Positions 40,397 through 49,992 are shown, counted from the stretch's first letter. The stretch: 64,000 nucleotides of DNA from an uncultured Clostridiaceae bacterium (GCA_948356915.1 CAOJCG010000001.1:62001-126000), one strand, 5' to 3'. Translations and numbers: made by a program. The notes: generated from the letters alone by a model not told the origin.

Positions 40397-42370
40397 CTAG
40401 TATTCATTTCTATTTCTATTCATATTTACCAACTTATTTAAGTTTGTTTCAACAAATTCAAACTCTTTTTGTGTTGGTCTTATCTGTATTATTGCTGTGT
40501 CTGCTCCTACTTTTAATAGCCCTTCACCTTTTTGGCATGTAACTAAGAAACCTGATTCTCCAGAACTTAGTTTAAATACTTCTTTTAAATATTGTATTTC
40601 AGCTTTATCTTGTGCTAAAAATAGTTTTGTGTCTGACGATGTTAGTACTGCTTGTGCTTCTGGTTTTTCATAAAAGTCTTGGAACCTTTGTGAAATAATT
40701 GCAAGTGAAACATTTCTTTTTCTTGCACGACGTGCCATTGTGTTTAAAAAGTCTACAGCTTCTGGGTATGGAAGTAACATCCATGCTTCATCTACTAAAA
40801 CCCTTTTCTTAGAAGCTTTACTTCTGTCTTCACTATTTTTCTTAACGTATTTTTCCCATATCCAAGAAAGTAGTATTTGTTGTGCTAAAGGCCTTGCAAA
40901 CCTTTCCTCTAACCCAGATATATCTAAGTTTATAAATAATGTTCCATCTAATAAGTCAAATGTAGATTGTCCATCGAAATATGCCATTTGTCCGTTGTAT
41001 TCTCTTACATATTGCCTCATAACTTTTATTAGGTAACTATAATGGAATTGATAGTCCACATTTGTATTTTCTTCTGCTTTGCGAAGTATTCTTTTGTACC
41101 ATGAACCTATTGTTGGCATTTTCTTTTTTGCTCTTGCTAATGAATTTCCTGTATTTATGCCATTTGAGTCATATAAACTATTTGGATCACTAGTAATTTT
41201 AGCTTCTGCATATTCTTCTGAAACTGATTCTGAAATAATCTGTTTTGTAAGCTCGTTTACTTCTTTACTTCTTGTACTACCTCTTGCCATAGTAAGAAGT
41301 GCTTGTGTTACGTCTTCTACTTTATTTTCTACATTTACTACAGTCCTTGACTTTCCTGTTATTTCGTCTTTTATTACTTCTGATTCTATGTCAAATAGGT
41401 TTATTACTGTTTGTGATGTTGGGCTTATTACAACATTTATTCCACCTAGACTTTCTGCAACTATTGAGTATTCACCTTCAGCATCTAATGCTAAACTTTG
41501 TATTCCCATTAGTACTGCACTACGTGAAATTAATGTTTTCATTGTAACTGATTTTCCTGCACCAGATTTTGCGAATATAACCATATTATAGTTTGTAAGT
41601 GAACTATGGAAGTTATCAAACAAAATTGGTACTCCTGTTTGTTTGTTAAACCCTAGGGGTACACCTGTTGGGTGACCTACCTCTGAAGTTGTAAATGGGA
41701 ATACTGTTCCCATTGAACGTCTATCAAATGTGTGTGATTTTTTTATTTTGTTTTCCATTAATGGAATATTGCTTTTAAATGCTTCTTCTTGCATTCCCCA
41801 TGCACTTTTTACATCTACTAAGCTTTTAGACATTTCAGATGCTAAAAGTTTTGTGTATCTGTCTAAGTCTTCTAAACTATATGCAAATAGAGTTGATACT
41901 ATTGAAGCTTCAAATAGTTTATTGTAACCTGCTGCTATTTCATCTCTTAATTGTTCTGCTTCCCATCTTTTTTGTCCTATTGTACTTTCTCTATTTATAT
42001 TTCCTCTATCTGCTGCTACAATTCTTTCTGTTTCTAGTTCGTTTATAACTCTATTTAATTCATTTTGTGATCTAGATTCTGCTATTGGGTTTATATATAT
42101 TGATGTGTTTATATCTCCAAACATATACATGTCTCTAAATAGTTCTGGGAATGTTGCCATTCTAGGAAGTGTTGATACATAAAAACTTCTTGCATATCTT
42201 GTAATGTTTGATATTATTTCTAAGTGATCTATATTACTTGCGTCTATTCCTGCTGGTGAAATTAATTCTTTTATAGTTTTCTTTTTCAATATTTGGTATT
42301 CATCTGGTTTTGTATAATCATTATTAAGCTGTTTTTGTTTTTCTAACTCTCTTTTGTCTTTCTTTGCCAC
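40397..42370 (-). CDS. VirB4/TraC-like secretion ATPase
   Basis: 657 residues starting at GTG 42370 after AGGAGG; overlaps the preceding gene by 47 bases. Walker A in AKSGAGKSVTMKTL near residue 275, Walker B near KRVLVDEAWMLL, and the LAIISQRFQDF motif, all typical of VirB4. It powers assembly and transport by type IV secretion systems. The N-terminal domain of usual VirB4 appears reduced; part may be carried by the neighbouring 42324-43532 protein. No in-frame CGG. Confidence 0.9.
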   Translation of the reverse strand: MAKKDKRELEKQKQLNNDYTKPDEYQILKKKTIKELISPAGIDASNIDHLEIISNITRYARSFYVSTLPRMATFPELFRDMYMFGDINTSIYINPIAESRSQNELNRVINELETERIVAADRGNINRESTIGQKRWEAEQLRDEIAAGYNKLFEASIVSTLFAYSLEDLDRYTKLLASEMSKSLVDVKSAWGMQEEAFKSNIPLMENKIKKSHTFDRRSMGTVFPFTTSEVGHPTGVPLGFNKQTGVPILFDNFHSSLTNYNMVIFAKSGAGKSVTMKTLISRSAVLMGIQSLALDAEGEYSIVAESLGGINVVISPTSQTVINLFDIESEVIKDEITGKSRTVVNVENKVEDVTQALLTMARGSTRSKEVNELTKQIISESVSEEYAEAKITSDPNSLYDSNGINTGNSLARAKKKMPTIGSWYKRILRKAEENTNVDYQFHYSYLIKVMRQYVREYNGQMAYFDGQSTFDLLDGTLFINLDISGLEERFARPLAQQILLSWIWEKYVKKNSEDRSKASKKRVLVDEAWMLLPYPEAVDFLNTMARRARKRNVSLAIISQRFQDFYEKPEAQAVLTSSDTKLFLAQDKAEIQYLKEVFKLSSGESGFLVTCQKGEGLLKVGADTAIIQIRPTQKEFEFVETNLNKLVNMNRNRNEY

Positions 42371-43532
42371 TTCCTTTTCCTCCTTCTTCTTTAGTTTCTT
42401 CTTTTAATTTTTCTATTGCGTCTTTGGCTATATCTTCGCCTATAACTGGAGTATTTTCATTTATCATAAGCTCAGCAAGTTCTCCTATTAAGTCTCTTTT
42501 CTTTAATCTTTTTTCTGCTAACATTTTTTGTTTTTCACTTCTTGCTTCTGTAACTTTTTGCTGTGCAAGTTCTAATGCTTCTTCTTCTATTTGTTTGTTT
42601 AATGCTCTTATTTGTTTATCTACTACATCTGGTGCTGTTGAATATAATTCGTCATAACCTGCCTTTAATGCTTTTTCTAGTCCATAACTTTCGGCTTCAT
42701 CACGGTTATATGCCACATATAATAGTTCAACTAATTCATTAGAGTTCATAACTCTAGCATTTATTCCACATACACTTAATGTTCTTACAACTGATTGTGC
42801 TCTTGTATATAGTTCTGAAAATGCTAAATTTCTTTGTTCTTCTTTATCAAAAGAGTTGTCTCCTAGTTCTTCTACAAAATATGGTATTACTACATAATAT
42901 TTTTTGTTTAATACATTTTTATTTGAACTCATTCTTTCTGTTGAGTATATAATGTCTTTTCCATATTCATATAAATTCTTTTGTTTAGTTAATTCAAAAT
43001 ATGCTTTATTTAGTTGCTCTTGTGTATATGTTCCTGCTTTTAGCATTTGTTTATAATGTGCTTCTTGTTTTTGTAGTGCTTCTTCTATTTCTTTTACTTT
43101 TTCTTTATATGTCTCTATACTGCTACTTAGGTTTATTGTTCTTGTTTGAGTATATATTTGTACTGGGTGACGAAGAGTATTTAAAAATTGTATAAACCCT
43201 TCTTCTACTGAGTTTTTTTCTATTTCTGACATTAAGTCATAGTTAATTCCTTGACACTCTACAACCATTATGTACCTTTTTCCATCTTTTTGTGAAATCA
43301 TATTATCTACTATAGTGTCAAACTCCATAAAGTCCAAAACAGAAGCTGTTCTATATTCTTTAAACTTTTTGGTTTTAGGAGTTTTATTATTATTTTGTAT
43401 ATCTCTTATTTCTTCTTCCTGCTTTTTACCCATTTTTGATGTTATGAATACTATTCCTAATACAATTAGTAGCATTAGCATTATTCCTAGTATTATCATT
43501 AAAATCATTGTTAATAGTTTTATACTATCCAT
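42324..43532 (-). CDS. VirB4-associated N-domain-like membrane protein
   Basis: 402 residues: an N-terminal membrane helix (LTMILMIILGIMLMLLIVLGIVF), a domain beginning KEYRTASVLDFMEFDTIV, a coiled coil, and a charged tail. The middle region with RYIMVVECQGINYDLMSE resembles the N-terminal domain of TraC/VirB4 proteins. It overlaps VirB4 downstream and touches the PrgI gene upstream by one base, so the three are translated together. Confidence 0.7.
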   Translation of the reverse strand: MDSIKLLTMILMIILGIMLMLLIVLGIVFITSKMGKKQEEEIRDIQNNNKTPKTKKFKEYRTASVLDFMEFDTIVDNMISQKDGKRYIMVVECQGINYDLMSEIEKNSVEEGFIQFLNTLRHPVQIYTQTRTINLSSSIETYKEKVKEIEEALQKQEAHYKQMLKAGTYTQEQLNKAYFELTKQKNLYEYGKDIIYSTERMSSNKNVLNKKYYVVIPYFVEELGDNSFDKEEQRNLAFSELYTRAQSVVRTLSVCGINARVMNSNELVELLYVAYNRDEAESYGLEKALKAGYDELYSTAPDVVDKQIRALNKQIEEEALELAQQKVTEARSEKQKMLAEKRLKKRDLIGELAELMINENTPVIGEDIAKDAIEKLKEETKEEGGKGSGKERQKRVRKTKTA

Positions 43533-43873
43533 TATTTTTCTTCCTCCTTAGTATTTAAATATATTTTACTTCCGTTTTTCTTAAACATTATTGCTCTTTT
43601 TATTACATCATCTATATTTTCTCCGCCTACTTTTTTAGTAAATTTAAGTATTGCTATTGATGGTATTTTAAATGTTCCTATTGCAAATCCTATTAATGCA
43701 AATACTCCTACTAGTATAATTCCTACCATTGTTAGTTTAAGTGCTGAACAAATAAAGTATAGTGGCAGACCTAGTACTCCTCCTATCATTGTATAAATCA
43801 TACTCTTTCCAGAAAATATAAATAAAATTCTTCCTTCACCTTTAACGTTTCTAGGTATATTATATGTTCCCAT
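43532..43873 (-). CDS. PrgI family (VirB3-like) protein
   Basis: 113 residues with two membrane helices (IYTMIGGVLGLPLYFICSAL; VGIILVGVFALIGFAIGTF) and starting MGTYNIPRNVKGEGRILFIFSGKSM, the pattern of PrgI proteins that precede VirB4 in Gram-positive conjugative elements. Shares one base with the next gene. Confidence 0.85.
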   Translation of the reverse strand: MGTYNIPRNVKGEGRILFIFSGKSMIYTMIGGVLGLPLYFICSALKLTMVGIILVGVFALIGFAIGTFKIPSIAILKFTKKVGGENIDDVIKRAIMFKKNGSKIYLNTKEEEK

Positions 43874-44076
43874 ATAAGCTTCCCTCCTATTTTTGCTTTT
43901 GTTTAATTAGTTATAATTACACTTGATTATATTATAACAGATAAAGTCATAAAATGTAACAAAAAAACAAAAAAAAATGCATTTTTATGCATTTTTAATG
44001 TAATTGTAATATGGTTGTTATAGAATTGTAAAAAAGCAGTAGGTTTATACTGCTTTTTATTATATTTCTTATGTAA

Positions 44077-44448
44077 TTATTGATTAAATGCGTTAGCCAT
44101 ATTATAAACAACATTTACTATTGTTGTAGCTGCAAATATTAATATTGCTCCAACTATGTATGGTATCATTGTCTTTTTGTATTCTGCTTTTTCTTCTGCG
44201 CTACCTATCATATATTTAATACCTAGTATTAATAATATAACTACTGCAACAACTACACCAACTGTTTGCATAATTGTTACTATTGTAGCTCCTAGTGAAA
44301 CAACTTTATCTGCATTTGCGTTTGAATTTCCTTGTCCTATTGTTGCTATTTGTCCTGGTATATCAACAGCTAATACAACATTTGAAAGTGTTGCTACTAC
44401 CATAAATATTACTAACATTATAGATACTATTTTAATTTGTTTTTTCAT
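44077..44448 (-). CDS. VirB2/TrbC-like pilin, copy 3
   Basis: About 123 residues from ATG 44448 after AAGGAGG: a signal peptide, then two membrane helices and the pattern GIKYMIGSAEEKAEYKKTMIPYIVG shared with the other two small proteins at 44552 and 45037. This is the VirB2/TrbC-type pilin fold. Three paralogues in a row suggest a mixed or specialised pilus. Confidence 0.8.
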   Translation of the reverse strand: MKKQIKIVSIMLVIFMVVATLSNVVLAVDIPGQIATIGQGNSNANADKVVSLGATIVTIMQTVGVVVAVVILLILGIKYMIGSAEEKAEYKKTMIPYIVGAILIFAATTIVNVVYNMANAFNQ

Positions 44449-44551
44449 AATTTTCCTCCTTAAAATTTTCATTACTAATTTAATTATAATATATATTTTT
44501 CTATTTTTCAACTGTTTTTTACTATTTTTTTGTTTTTTTGCTATTTTTATG

Positions 44552-45007
44552 TTATAAACCTTGTAATACAGTTACTACTATTTTCCATATTGCAAATGCT
44601 CCAAATATTACTATACAACCTATAACATAAGGAACTAGTGCTTTTTGTACTTCTGCTTTTCCTTCTGCTCCTTCCATCATAAACTTTATTCCTAGTACTG
44701 CTCCTAATAATACCGCAATTACTATTCCTACTACTAATAAAATGTTGTATATTGTACTTGATAAGTCATGTAATTCACTTGTAGAAAATATATCACTTGC
44801 ATGGTCACTACCTATTTGGGTAAATGAGTCTCCTGATTTTATAATCTCTCCTGCTGTATGTCTATCAGATACTTTTAAAATAGTTTCTTCTTGTTTTAAA
44901 TAATTTTCTTCTTTCATTGATGTAGTAGCATTTATAGGTACTGTTATTGTTAACAATATAATAGTTAGTACCATTACTACTAATATTTCATATATAGTTT
45001 TTTTCAT
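44552..45007 (-). CDS. VirB2/TrbC-like pilin, copy 2
   Basis: 151 residues: signal peptide (IYEILVVMVLTIILLTITVPINA), an extra polar segment, then two membrane helices around GIKFMMEGAEGKAEVQKALVPYVIG. Paralogue of the genes at 44077 and 45037. Confidence 0.8.
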   Translation of the reverse strand: MKKTIYEILVVMVLTIILLTITVPINATTSMKEENYLKQEETILKVSDRHTAGEIIKSGDSFTQIGSDHASDIFSTSELHDLSSTIYNILLVVGIVIAVLLGAVLGIKFMMEGAEGKAEVQKALVPYVIGCIVIFGAFAIWKIVVTVLQGL

Positions 45008-45036
45008 ATTTTCTATTTCCTTTCAATGTAATAGTA

Positions 45037-45525
45037 TTAATTATTAAGCTGGCTAACCATATTATATATTATTGATACAAATGTGCTTGTGCAAATTAGC
45101 ATTACCATTCCTATTAATATAGGAATAATAGTTTTTTTGTACTCTGCCTTTTGTTCTACGCTTCCTACCATATATTTTATTCCTAAATATATAATAGACA
45201 CAAAGCATATAACCACACCAACTGTAACTATAGCAGATAATATAGTTCTTGCAAATTTAAATGGCTTTTGAAAGTCTAATGCATCTAAGTCATTTGGTTT
45301 ATAGTCATCTGGATTGATTGTTCCTGAGCCTTGAGAACTTACCATTCCGTCTCCCCCACATGTACTACATGTTACAAGTTTATTTGACTTCGCATCATAT
45401 ACTTTACCACTTCCATTACATACAGAGCATTTGATTCCCGCTGCATGTACATTACTAAGTGGAGCAAATAAAATTGCTAATATAATTAGTATATATACTA
45501 TTTTTACAATCTTTTTTATCTTCAT
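45037..45525 (-). CDS. VirB2-like pilin with a DnaJ-type CxxCxGxG insert
   Basis: 162 residues from ATG 45525, six bases after GGAGG. A signal peptide, then CSVCNGSGKVYD and CSTCGGDG, two CxxCxGxG motifs of the DnaJ zinc-finger kind, then the two-helix pilin part (GIKYMVGSVEQKAEYKKTIIPILIG). The pilin part matches copies 2 and 3; the zinc-finger-like insert on the exported side is unusual. First gene of the secretion-like cluster. Confidence 0.78.
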   Translation of the reverse strand: MKIKKIVKIVYILIILAILFAPLSNVHAAGIKCSVCNGSGKVYDAKSNKLVTCSTCGGDGMVSSQGSGTINPDDYKPNDLDALDFQKPFKFARTILSAIVTVGVVICFVSIIYLGIKYMVGSVEQKAEYKKTIIPILIGMVMLICTSTFVSIIYNMVSQLNN

Positions 45526-45713
45526 TTGTTTCCTCCATTTCACTTTCTAGTTCTTATTTAATTATATCTTACTTTTTTATCTTTTTCAACATTTTTTTGC
45601 TTGTTTTATTATTTATGTTGTATTTTATTTGATTATATTTACATTTCATGGTATAATTATTTTGTAACTATTAGTTGTGTTCTTTTATTAGTTGACTTTT
45701 GGAGGTATGCTTT

Positions 45714-45875
45714 ATGGGTATCATAATTGATGTTATTTTGTTTGTATTTACTTCTTTGTTTTCGGCAGTGTTTGACTTACTTTTTAATAGCGTTTTTTGC
45801 GTTATTGCAATTCCTTGCATAATAGCTTTTGCAGTATTTGTGCTTTATTGCATATATGAAATGATTTTTGGTTGA
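45714..45875 (+). CDS. Small hydrophobic membrane protein
   Basis: 53 residues from ATG 45714, eight bases after GGAGG. Almost entirely hydrophobic with two probable helices (DVILFVFTSLFSAVFDLLF and CVIAIPCIIAFAVFVLY). No family recognised. Divergent from the pilin gene; the stop is followed by a possible hairpin. Confidence 0.55.
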   Translation: MGIIIDVILFVFTSLFSAVFDLLFNSVFCVIAIPCIIAFAVFVLYCIYEMIFG

Positions 45876-45969
45876 ACATACAAACAGATAAAAGGAAAAA
45901 GAATGGTCATTTCCATTCTTTTTATATTGTAAATTTTTCTATTTTACTTTTGTTATAACATTTATTATT

Positions 45970-46137
45970 TCATTTTCTACTTTTCCCTTTATTTTGTTTT
46001 GTTATATCTTCTCTATAGTACTTTGCTATTAATTCATCTAATTCTATGCTTAGTTTGTATGTTATATCGTAACTTTCACCGTTTACTATGCTTTGGTTTA
46101 GTTTCTCTCTTAATTTACAAATTTCATCATTTAACAT
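45970..46137 (-). CDS. Spo0E-like aspartyl-phosphate phosphatase
   Basis: 55 residues. The pattern LREKLNQSIVNG...SIELDELIAKYY is the Spo0E family signature (S-x-E-L-D-x-L-I-x-x-Y). Members dephosphorylate Spo0A~P and restrain sporulation. Start ATG 46137 follows GGAGAGATGTTAT. Confidence 0.8.
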   Translation of the reverse strand: MLNDEICKLREKLNQSIVNGESYDITYKLSIELDELIAKYYREDITKQNKGKSRK

Positions 46138-46208
46138 ATAACATCTCTCCTTTTTTTGTATTTTTTTCTTTTGTATAATATTAAAATACCATATTTTTAC
46201 ATTTTAGT

Positions 46209-46241
46209 CAATAAAAAAACGCCAATTTTAGGCGTTTTTTG
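46209..46241. terminator. Bidirectional hairpin terminator
   Basis: AAAAAACGCC AATTTTA GGCGTTTTTT, between the M16 peptidase stop and the Spo0E gene. Confidence 0.85.
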
Positions 46242-46295
46242 GTAACTTTCGTATTACTATTTTTTACTTTTTTTTTCATTTTTCGACAGCATATT

Positions 46296-47564
46296 TTATT
46301 TTATGTTCACAACCGACATTATACAATTTTTTTCATCAAATATTTCTTTTAAAATTTCTTTTGTATATTCTATACTTACTTCATTATATTGTTCAATATA
46401 GTCAAACGAATTTACTCCTTTAAAATAATCTGATAAAAACATTCTTGCAATATCTGCTACACTATTATATTCTACTACATAATCTCCATATACTTTCTTT
46501 TTTATTCTTTCAAAGTATTGGCTATCCATATTTTGTTTTAGATTATTCATTTCTTTTAGTAATTCTTCTTGTACCTTTTTTGGATTTTTAGATTGTCCTG
46601 TTAACATTACATGTGCATAATTATCAGTATATTCATAGTCCATATCTAATGGTGCTAATAGTAAGCCTTCATCATACATATTTTTATAAAAAGCTGAACT
46701 TTTTCCTACTAGCATATTCATTAATATTTCAATAGCTATATGTTTTTTTATTTTATCTTTTCCTAAAGTTTCATCTTTGAAACCTATTAGAAAGATTGGT
46801 TTGCTTACTTGCATTTTTGTTTCTTTATATTTCTTATTTATTCCTTTTTCACTTTCTGGATATATTCTTTTTATTTCTGCTTGATTTTCTTTTTCTACTA
46901 TTCTATTTTTTATTTCTTGTAATATTTCTTCTGGATTAAATTCTCCACATACTACTAAGGCCATGTTTGATGGGTTGTAAAATGTGTTATAGCATTTGTA
47001 TAAAACATCTTTATCTATTTTACTTATAGATTCTACTGTTCCTGCTATATCTATTTTTATTGCATTTTCTTTATACATGCAGTCTAATGCATTCATATAT
47101 AACTGCCAACCTGGATCGTCATCATACATTCCTATTTCTTGTGCTATTATTCCTTTTTCTTTTTCTACATTTTCATCTGTAAAGTATGGATGTTGTACAT
47201 AGTCCATTAGTTCGTCAAGGGCTTCATAAAAATTATTTGTTGTTTCGAAAAGGTATGCTGTATGGTTATTTGTTGTATATGCATTTGCATCTACTCCTAA
47301 TGACATTAGTACATCTAGGCTATTTTTTCCATTTTCTTGTTCAAACATTTTGTGTTCTAAGAAGTGTGCAACTCCATCTGGTACAAATACTTCTTCATTA
47401 GTTTTTGGCATTATAAACCTATTATCTATTGAACCAAAATGTGTTCCCCATATTACATATTTCTTTTTAGTGTTTTCCTTTGGAATTATTATGACTGTTA
47501 AACCATTCTCTAATTTTTCTATATAGGCTTTTTCTTTTATTCTTGTACTTTCTATTAATTTCAT
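46296..47564 (-). CDS. M16 zinc peptidase, active subunit (YmfH-like)
   Basis: 422 residues. The inverted zinc motif HFLEH (residue about 90) with the distal Glu in ENVEKEKGIIAQEIGM identify an active M16 peptidase. Immediately downstream of an M16 partner lacking the motif, the arrangement of ymfF-ymfH in Bacillus. A MITE-like element separates the two. Confidence 0.85.
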   Translation of the reverse strand: MKLIESTRIKEKAYIEKLENGLTVIIIPKENTKKKYVIWGTHFGSIDNRFIMPKTNEEVFVPDGVAHFLEHKMFEQENGKNSLDVLMSLGVDANAYTTNNHTAYLFETTNNFYEALDELMDYVQHPYFTDENVEKEKGIIAQEIGMYDDDPGWQLYMNALDCMYKENAIKIDIAGTVESISKIDKDVLYKCYNTFYNPSNMALVVCGEFNPEEILQEIKNRIVEKENQAEIKRIYPESEKGINKKYKETKMQVSKPIFLIGFKDETLGKDKIKKHIAIEILMNMLVGKSSAFYKNMYDEGLLLAPLDMDYEYTDNYAHVMLTGQSKNPKKVQEELLKEMNNLKQNMDSQYFERIKKKVYGDYVVEYNSVADIARMFLSDYFKGVNSFDYIEQYNEVSIEYTKEILKEIFDEKNCIMSVVNIK

Positions 47565-47585
47565 GTTTGAATTCCCTCTCTTTAT

Positions 47586-47684
47586 TGTAGGGGGTCGCCG
47601 CCTTCGGCGACCCGATATTCCTTTATTTTTTGTAATATTATTATTTACTGTGTTTGCAGGTCGCCGAAAGCGACGACCCCTACA
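47586..47684. repeat. MITE-like element, TGTAGGGG ends
   Basis: Imperfect inverted repeats of about 27 bases starting TGTAGGGGGTCGCCG and ending GACGACCCCTACA. GC-rich. Inserted between the two M16 genes. Confidence 0.75.
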
Positions 47685-47701
47685 CTCAATACTTTCTATA
47701 T

Positions 47702-48961
47702 TTAGTTTCTTAAAAAATAAACAGTATTTAATTTTACACTTTTTGCTACTTCTATAATTTGGTCTTTTGTTACACTTTGTATCTTTTCTTCATATTCTTT
47801 TGTAGAAATATTTGTACCTGCTAGTTCTTGACCAAAGTAGTAACTTATTTCTGTGTCTTGTTCTTCTGGTATGTTTTCTATCGTTGCTATTATTAGGTTT
47901 TTTGCATTTTGTATGTCTTCTTCTGTAAAGTTTCCATTTTTCATATCTTCTAATTGTTTTTTTATTATTTCTAGTGCTTTTTCATAATTTTGTATTTCTA
48001 TTCCTGCTCTTATTATTATATTTTGCTTTCTTTTTAAGTAGTTCGAACCTACTGTATATGCAAGACTTGCTTTTTCTCTTACGTTTTGAAACATTTTTGA
48101 GTTTGCTCCTCCACCTAGTATTGTGTTATAGCACATTGTTATATAGCTTAGGTTTTCCATATTAGAAGTTACATCTAAACCTAATACTAGTTTTCCTTGT
48201 GTTACATCCATACTTTCTTCTACTGTTTTTTCTTCGTTATTAATATCTTTTTGCTCTTCATTTAGTTTTATTTTTCTTTCTTGCAATTTACTTATATTTT
48301 CATTTTCTTTTACTGTTTTCTCTATATCTTTTGGTAATATCCCAGATACAAATATGTCTATTTTACAAGTTTTTATAACTTCTTTATAATAGTTATATAG
48401 TTCCTCTGATGTTATATTTTCTAAATCTTCTATATATCCATATTTATATAAGCCATATGCTTTATTTTTGTACATTTCTTCTATACATCTTTCCATAGCA
48501 TATGCGCCTTTATTGTCTATTTTTCCTTCTATTATTTGTTTTAGGTTTTCTTTTTCTCCTTTAACATATTCTTCTTTAAATTTTCCATTTTCAACTAATG
48601 GGTTAAACGCTATATCAAATAATATGTCAAAACTTCTTTTTAATAATTCTTCTTTTTGTGGTAGGAATTCATCATTTATTGATTCTAAGTAAAATTTTAT
48701 TGTTTGATTATCTCCGTTTTTTTCTATTCCACAGTCAAAGCCTGCTCCATACATTTCTTCTAAGTTTTTACTTATAATTTCTTGTGTGGGCATATTGTTA
48801 GTTCCTCTTCTTAAAATAGCTGCTAATAGTGCATTTTTCGTTACGTTTTGCCTTGTTAGCGGTACATTTAAAAATATTGCTAATAAGTTTGTCTTGAATT
48901 TATTTGTTTCTATTTTATGAAATTTTATACCTTGTTTTAATTCTATGGTTTCATTTATCAT
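47702..48961 (-). CDS. M16 peptidase-like, inactive partner (YmfF-like)
   Basis: 419 residues from ATG 48961, nine bases after GGAG. M16 fold (NALLAAILRRGTNNMPTQEI, GGGANSKMFQNVREKASLAYTVGS) but no HxxEH. Such subunits pair with an active M16 enzyme. No in-frame CGG. Confidence 0.82.
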   Translation of the reverse strand: MINETIELKQGIKFHKIETNKFKTNLLAIFLNVPLTRQNVTKNALLAAILRRGTNNMPTQEIISKNLEEMYGAGFDCGIEKNGDNQTIKFYLESINDEFLPQKEELLKRSFDILFDIAFNPLVENGKFKEEYVKGEKENLKQIIEGKIDNKGAYAMERCIEEMYKNKAYGLYKYGYIEDLENITSEELYNYYKEVIKTCKIDIFVSGILPKDIEKTVKENENISKLQERKIKLNEEQKDINNEEKTVEESMDVTQGKLVLGLDVTSNMENLSYITMCYNTILGGGANSKMFQNVREKASLAYTVGSNYLKRKQNIIIRAGIEIQNYEKALEIIKKQLEDMKNGNFTEEDIQNAKNLIIATIENIPEEQDTEISYYFGQELAGTNISTKEYEEKIQSVTKDQIIEVAKSVKLNTVYFLRN

Positions 48962-48974
48962 TATTCTTTTCTCC

Positions 48975-49045
48975 TTTTTTCCCATTGAAGACGTTTCCTT
49001 TTGGGGTATCTGGTACAAGTGGGGTATAACGTCACTTTTATATAT
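48975..49045. repeat. GGGGTATC/GGTATAACGT boxes upstream of the M16 genes
   Basis: Short boxes CTTTTGGGGTATCTGGTAC and AAGTGGGGTATAACGTCAC, the same kinds found at 53260-53320 and 59357-59460 upstream of the ABC operons. Possibly a shared regulatory or repetitive element. Confidence 0.5.
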
Positions 49046-49149
49046 TTCTCTTTATTCTAACATTTATATTATAGTACAAAAAAACAAAAATATACAAGGC
49101 TTTATTATATATTTTCTTTATAATTTTTAATATAAAATTATTTTTATAC

Positions 49150-49299
49150 TGTAGGGGCTTAATCGGTTAGGAATACCCGTAAGAATTTACCGAATTACGC
49201 CCTATTATATTCCTTAAAATTTGTAATAATTTAAAATTTGCATAATGGGCGAAATTCGGTATTCCCAAAGAGGTATTCCTTACCGATTTAGCCCCTACA
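49150..49299. repeat. MITE-like element, 150 bp
   Basis: Ends TGTAGGGGCTTAATCGGTTA and TAACCGAT-like complement TACCGATTTAGCCCCTACA, about 28 bases each. A further internal pair (GAATACCCGTAAG / CGGTATTCCC) makes a large fold. The rest of 49019-49376 has no gene. Confidence 0.75.
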
Positions 49300-49376
49300 A
49301 TTATTTATTATTATTTTAAAAGTTGAAAATTACCGCTATTCCTAACTTGCAATCTCCAACTTCTAACTTCCAACTT

Positions 49377-49817
49377 CTAATTTAATTTACCTTTAACAAT
49401 TTCATTTATTGTTTTTCCGTCTGCTGTAGTTCCTACTTTTTCTTTTACAGCTTTCATAACTGCTCCCATTTCTTTTATTGTTGTTGCTCCTATATTTTTT
49501 ATTACTTCTTCAATTATTCTTTCTAGTTCTTCTTTTGAAAGTGGTTTTGGCAAGTATTCTGATAGTATTTCAATTTCTTCATTAATTTGTTTTATTAGTT
49601 CTTCTCTTCCACTTTTTTCGTAATCTGCTAATGAGTCTTTTCTTTTTTTAGATTCTTTGGCTATTACATCTATTATTTTCTCATCTGTTAATTCTATTTG
49701 CTTATCTTTTTCTACTTGTAATATAGCTGCTCTTACCATTTGTATTACGTTTTTTCTAACTACATTTTTGTCTCTCATTGATATTTTCATATCTTCTAAT
49801 AATTTTTCTTTTAACAT
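49377..49817 (-). CDS. yqeY: GatB/YqeY domain protein
   Basis: 146 residues: MLKEKLLEDMKISMRDKN, then RKDSLADYEKSGREEL and a C-terminal helical tail with GAVMKAVKEKVGTTADG. The YqeY family has the tail domain of GatB; commonly next to rpsU as here. Molecular role uncertain. Confidence 0.9.
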   Translation of the reverse strand: MLKEKLLEDMKISMRDKNVVRKNVIQMVRAAILQVEKDKQIELTDEKIIDVIAKESKKRKDSLADYEKSGREELIKQINEEIEILSEYLPKPLSKEELERIIEEVIKNIGATTIKEMGAVMKAVKEKVGTTADGKTINEIVKGKLN

Positions 49818-49827
49818 ATTTTTCTCC

Positions 49828-49940
49828 TTCCAGAGGTCAGATATCAGAGGTCGGAAGTCGGCATTTAGAGCAATTTCTTCGAAGACCTTACCCTAATTTC
49901 CGACTTCTGACTTCTGTCTTCCGACTTCTTATACAAAAAG
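49828..49940. repeat. Imperfect inverted repeat of GAGGTCGGAAGTC units
   Basis: Purine-rich repeats CAGAGGTCAGATATCAGAGG and AGTCGGC pair with CCGACTTCTGACTTCTGTC about 60 bases later. Non-coding; between yqeY and rpsU. A related CTTCTAACTTCCAACTTC run occurs at 49347-49380. Confidence 0.6.
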
Positions 49941-49992
49941 GTTGAAAATTATTGTTTATTTCTAACCTCTAACTTCCAACCTCTTATTTTCA

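Noticed and set aside
30414..45525. Complete integrative conjugative element
   Set aside because: No relaxase, coupling protein, integrase or att sites are visible within the window near the cluster.
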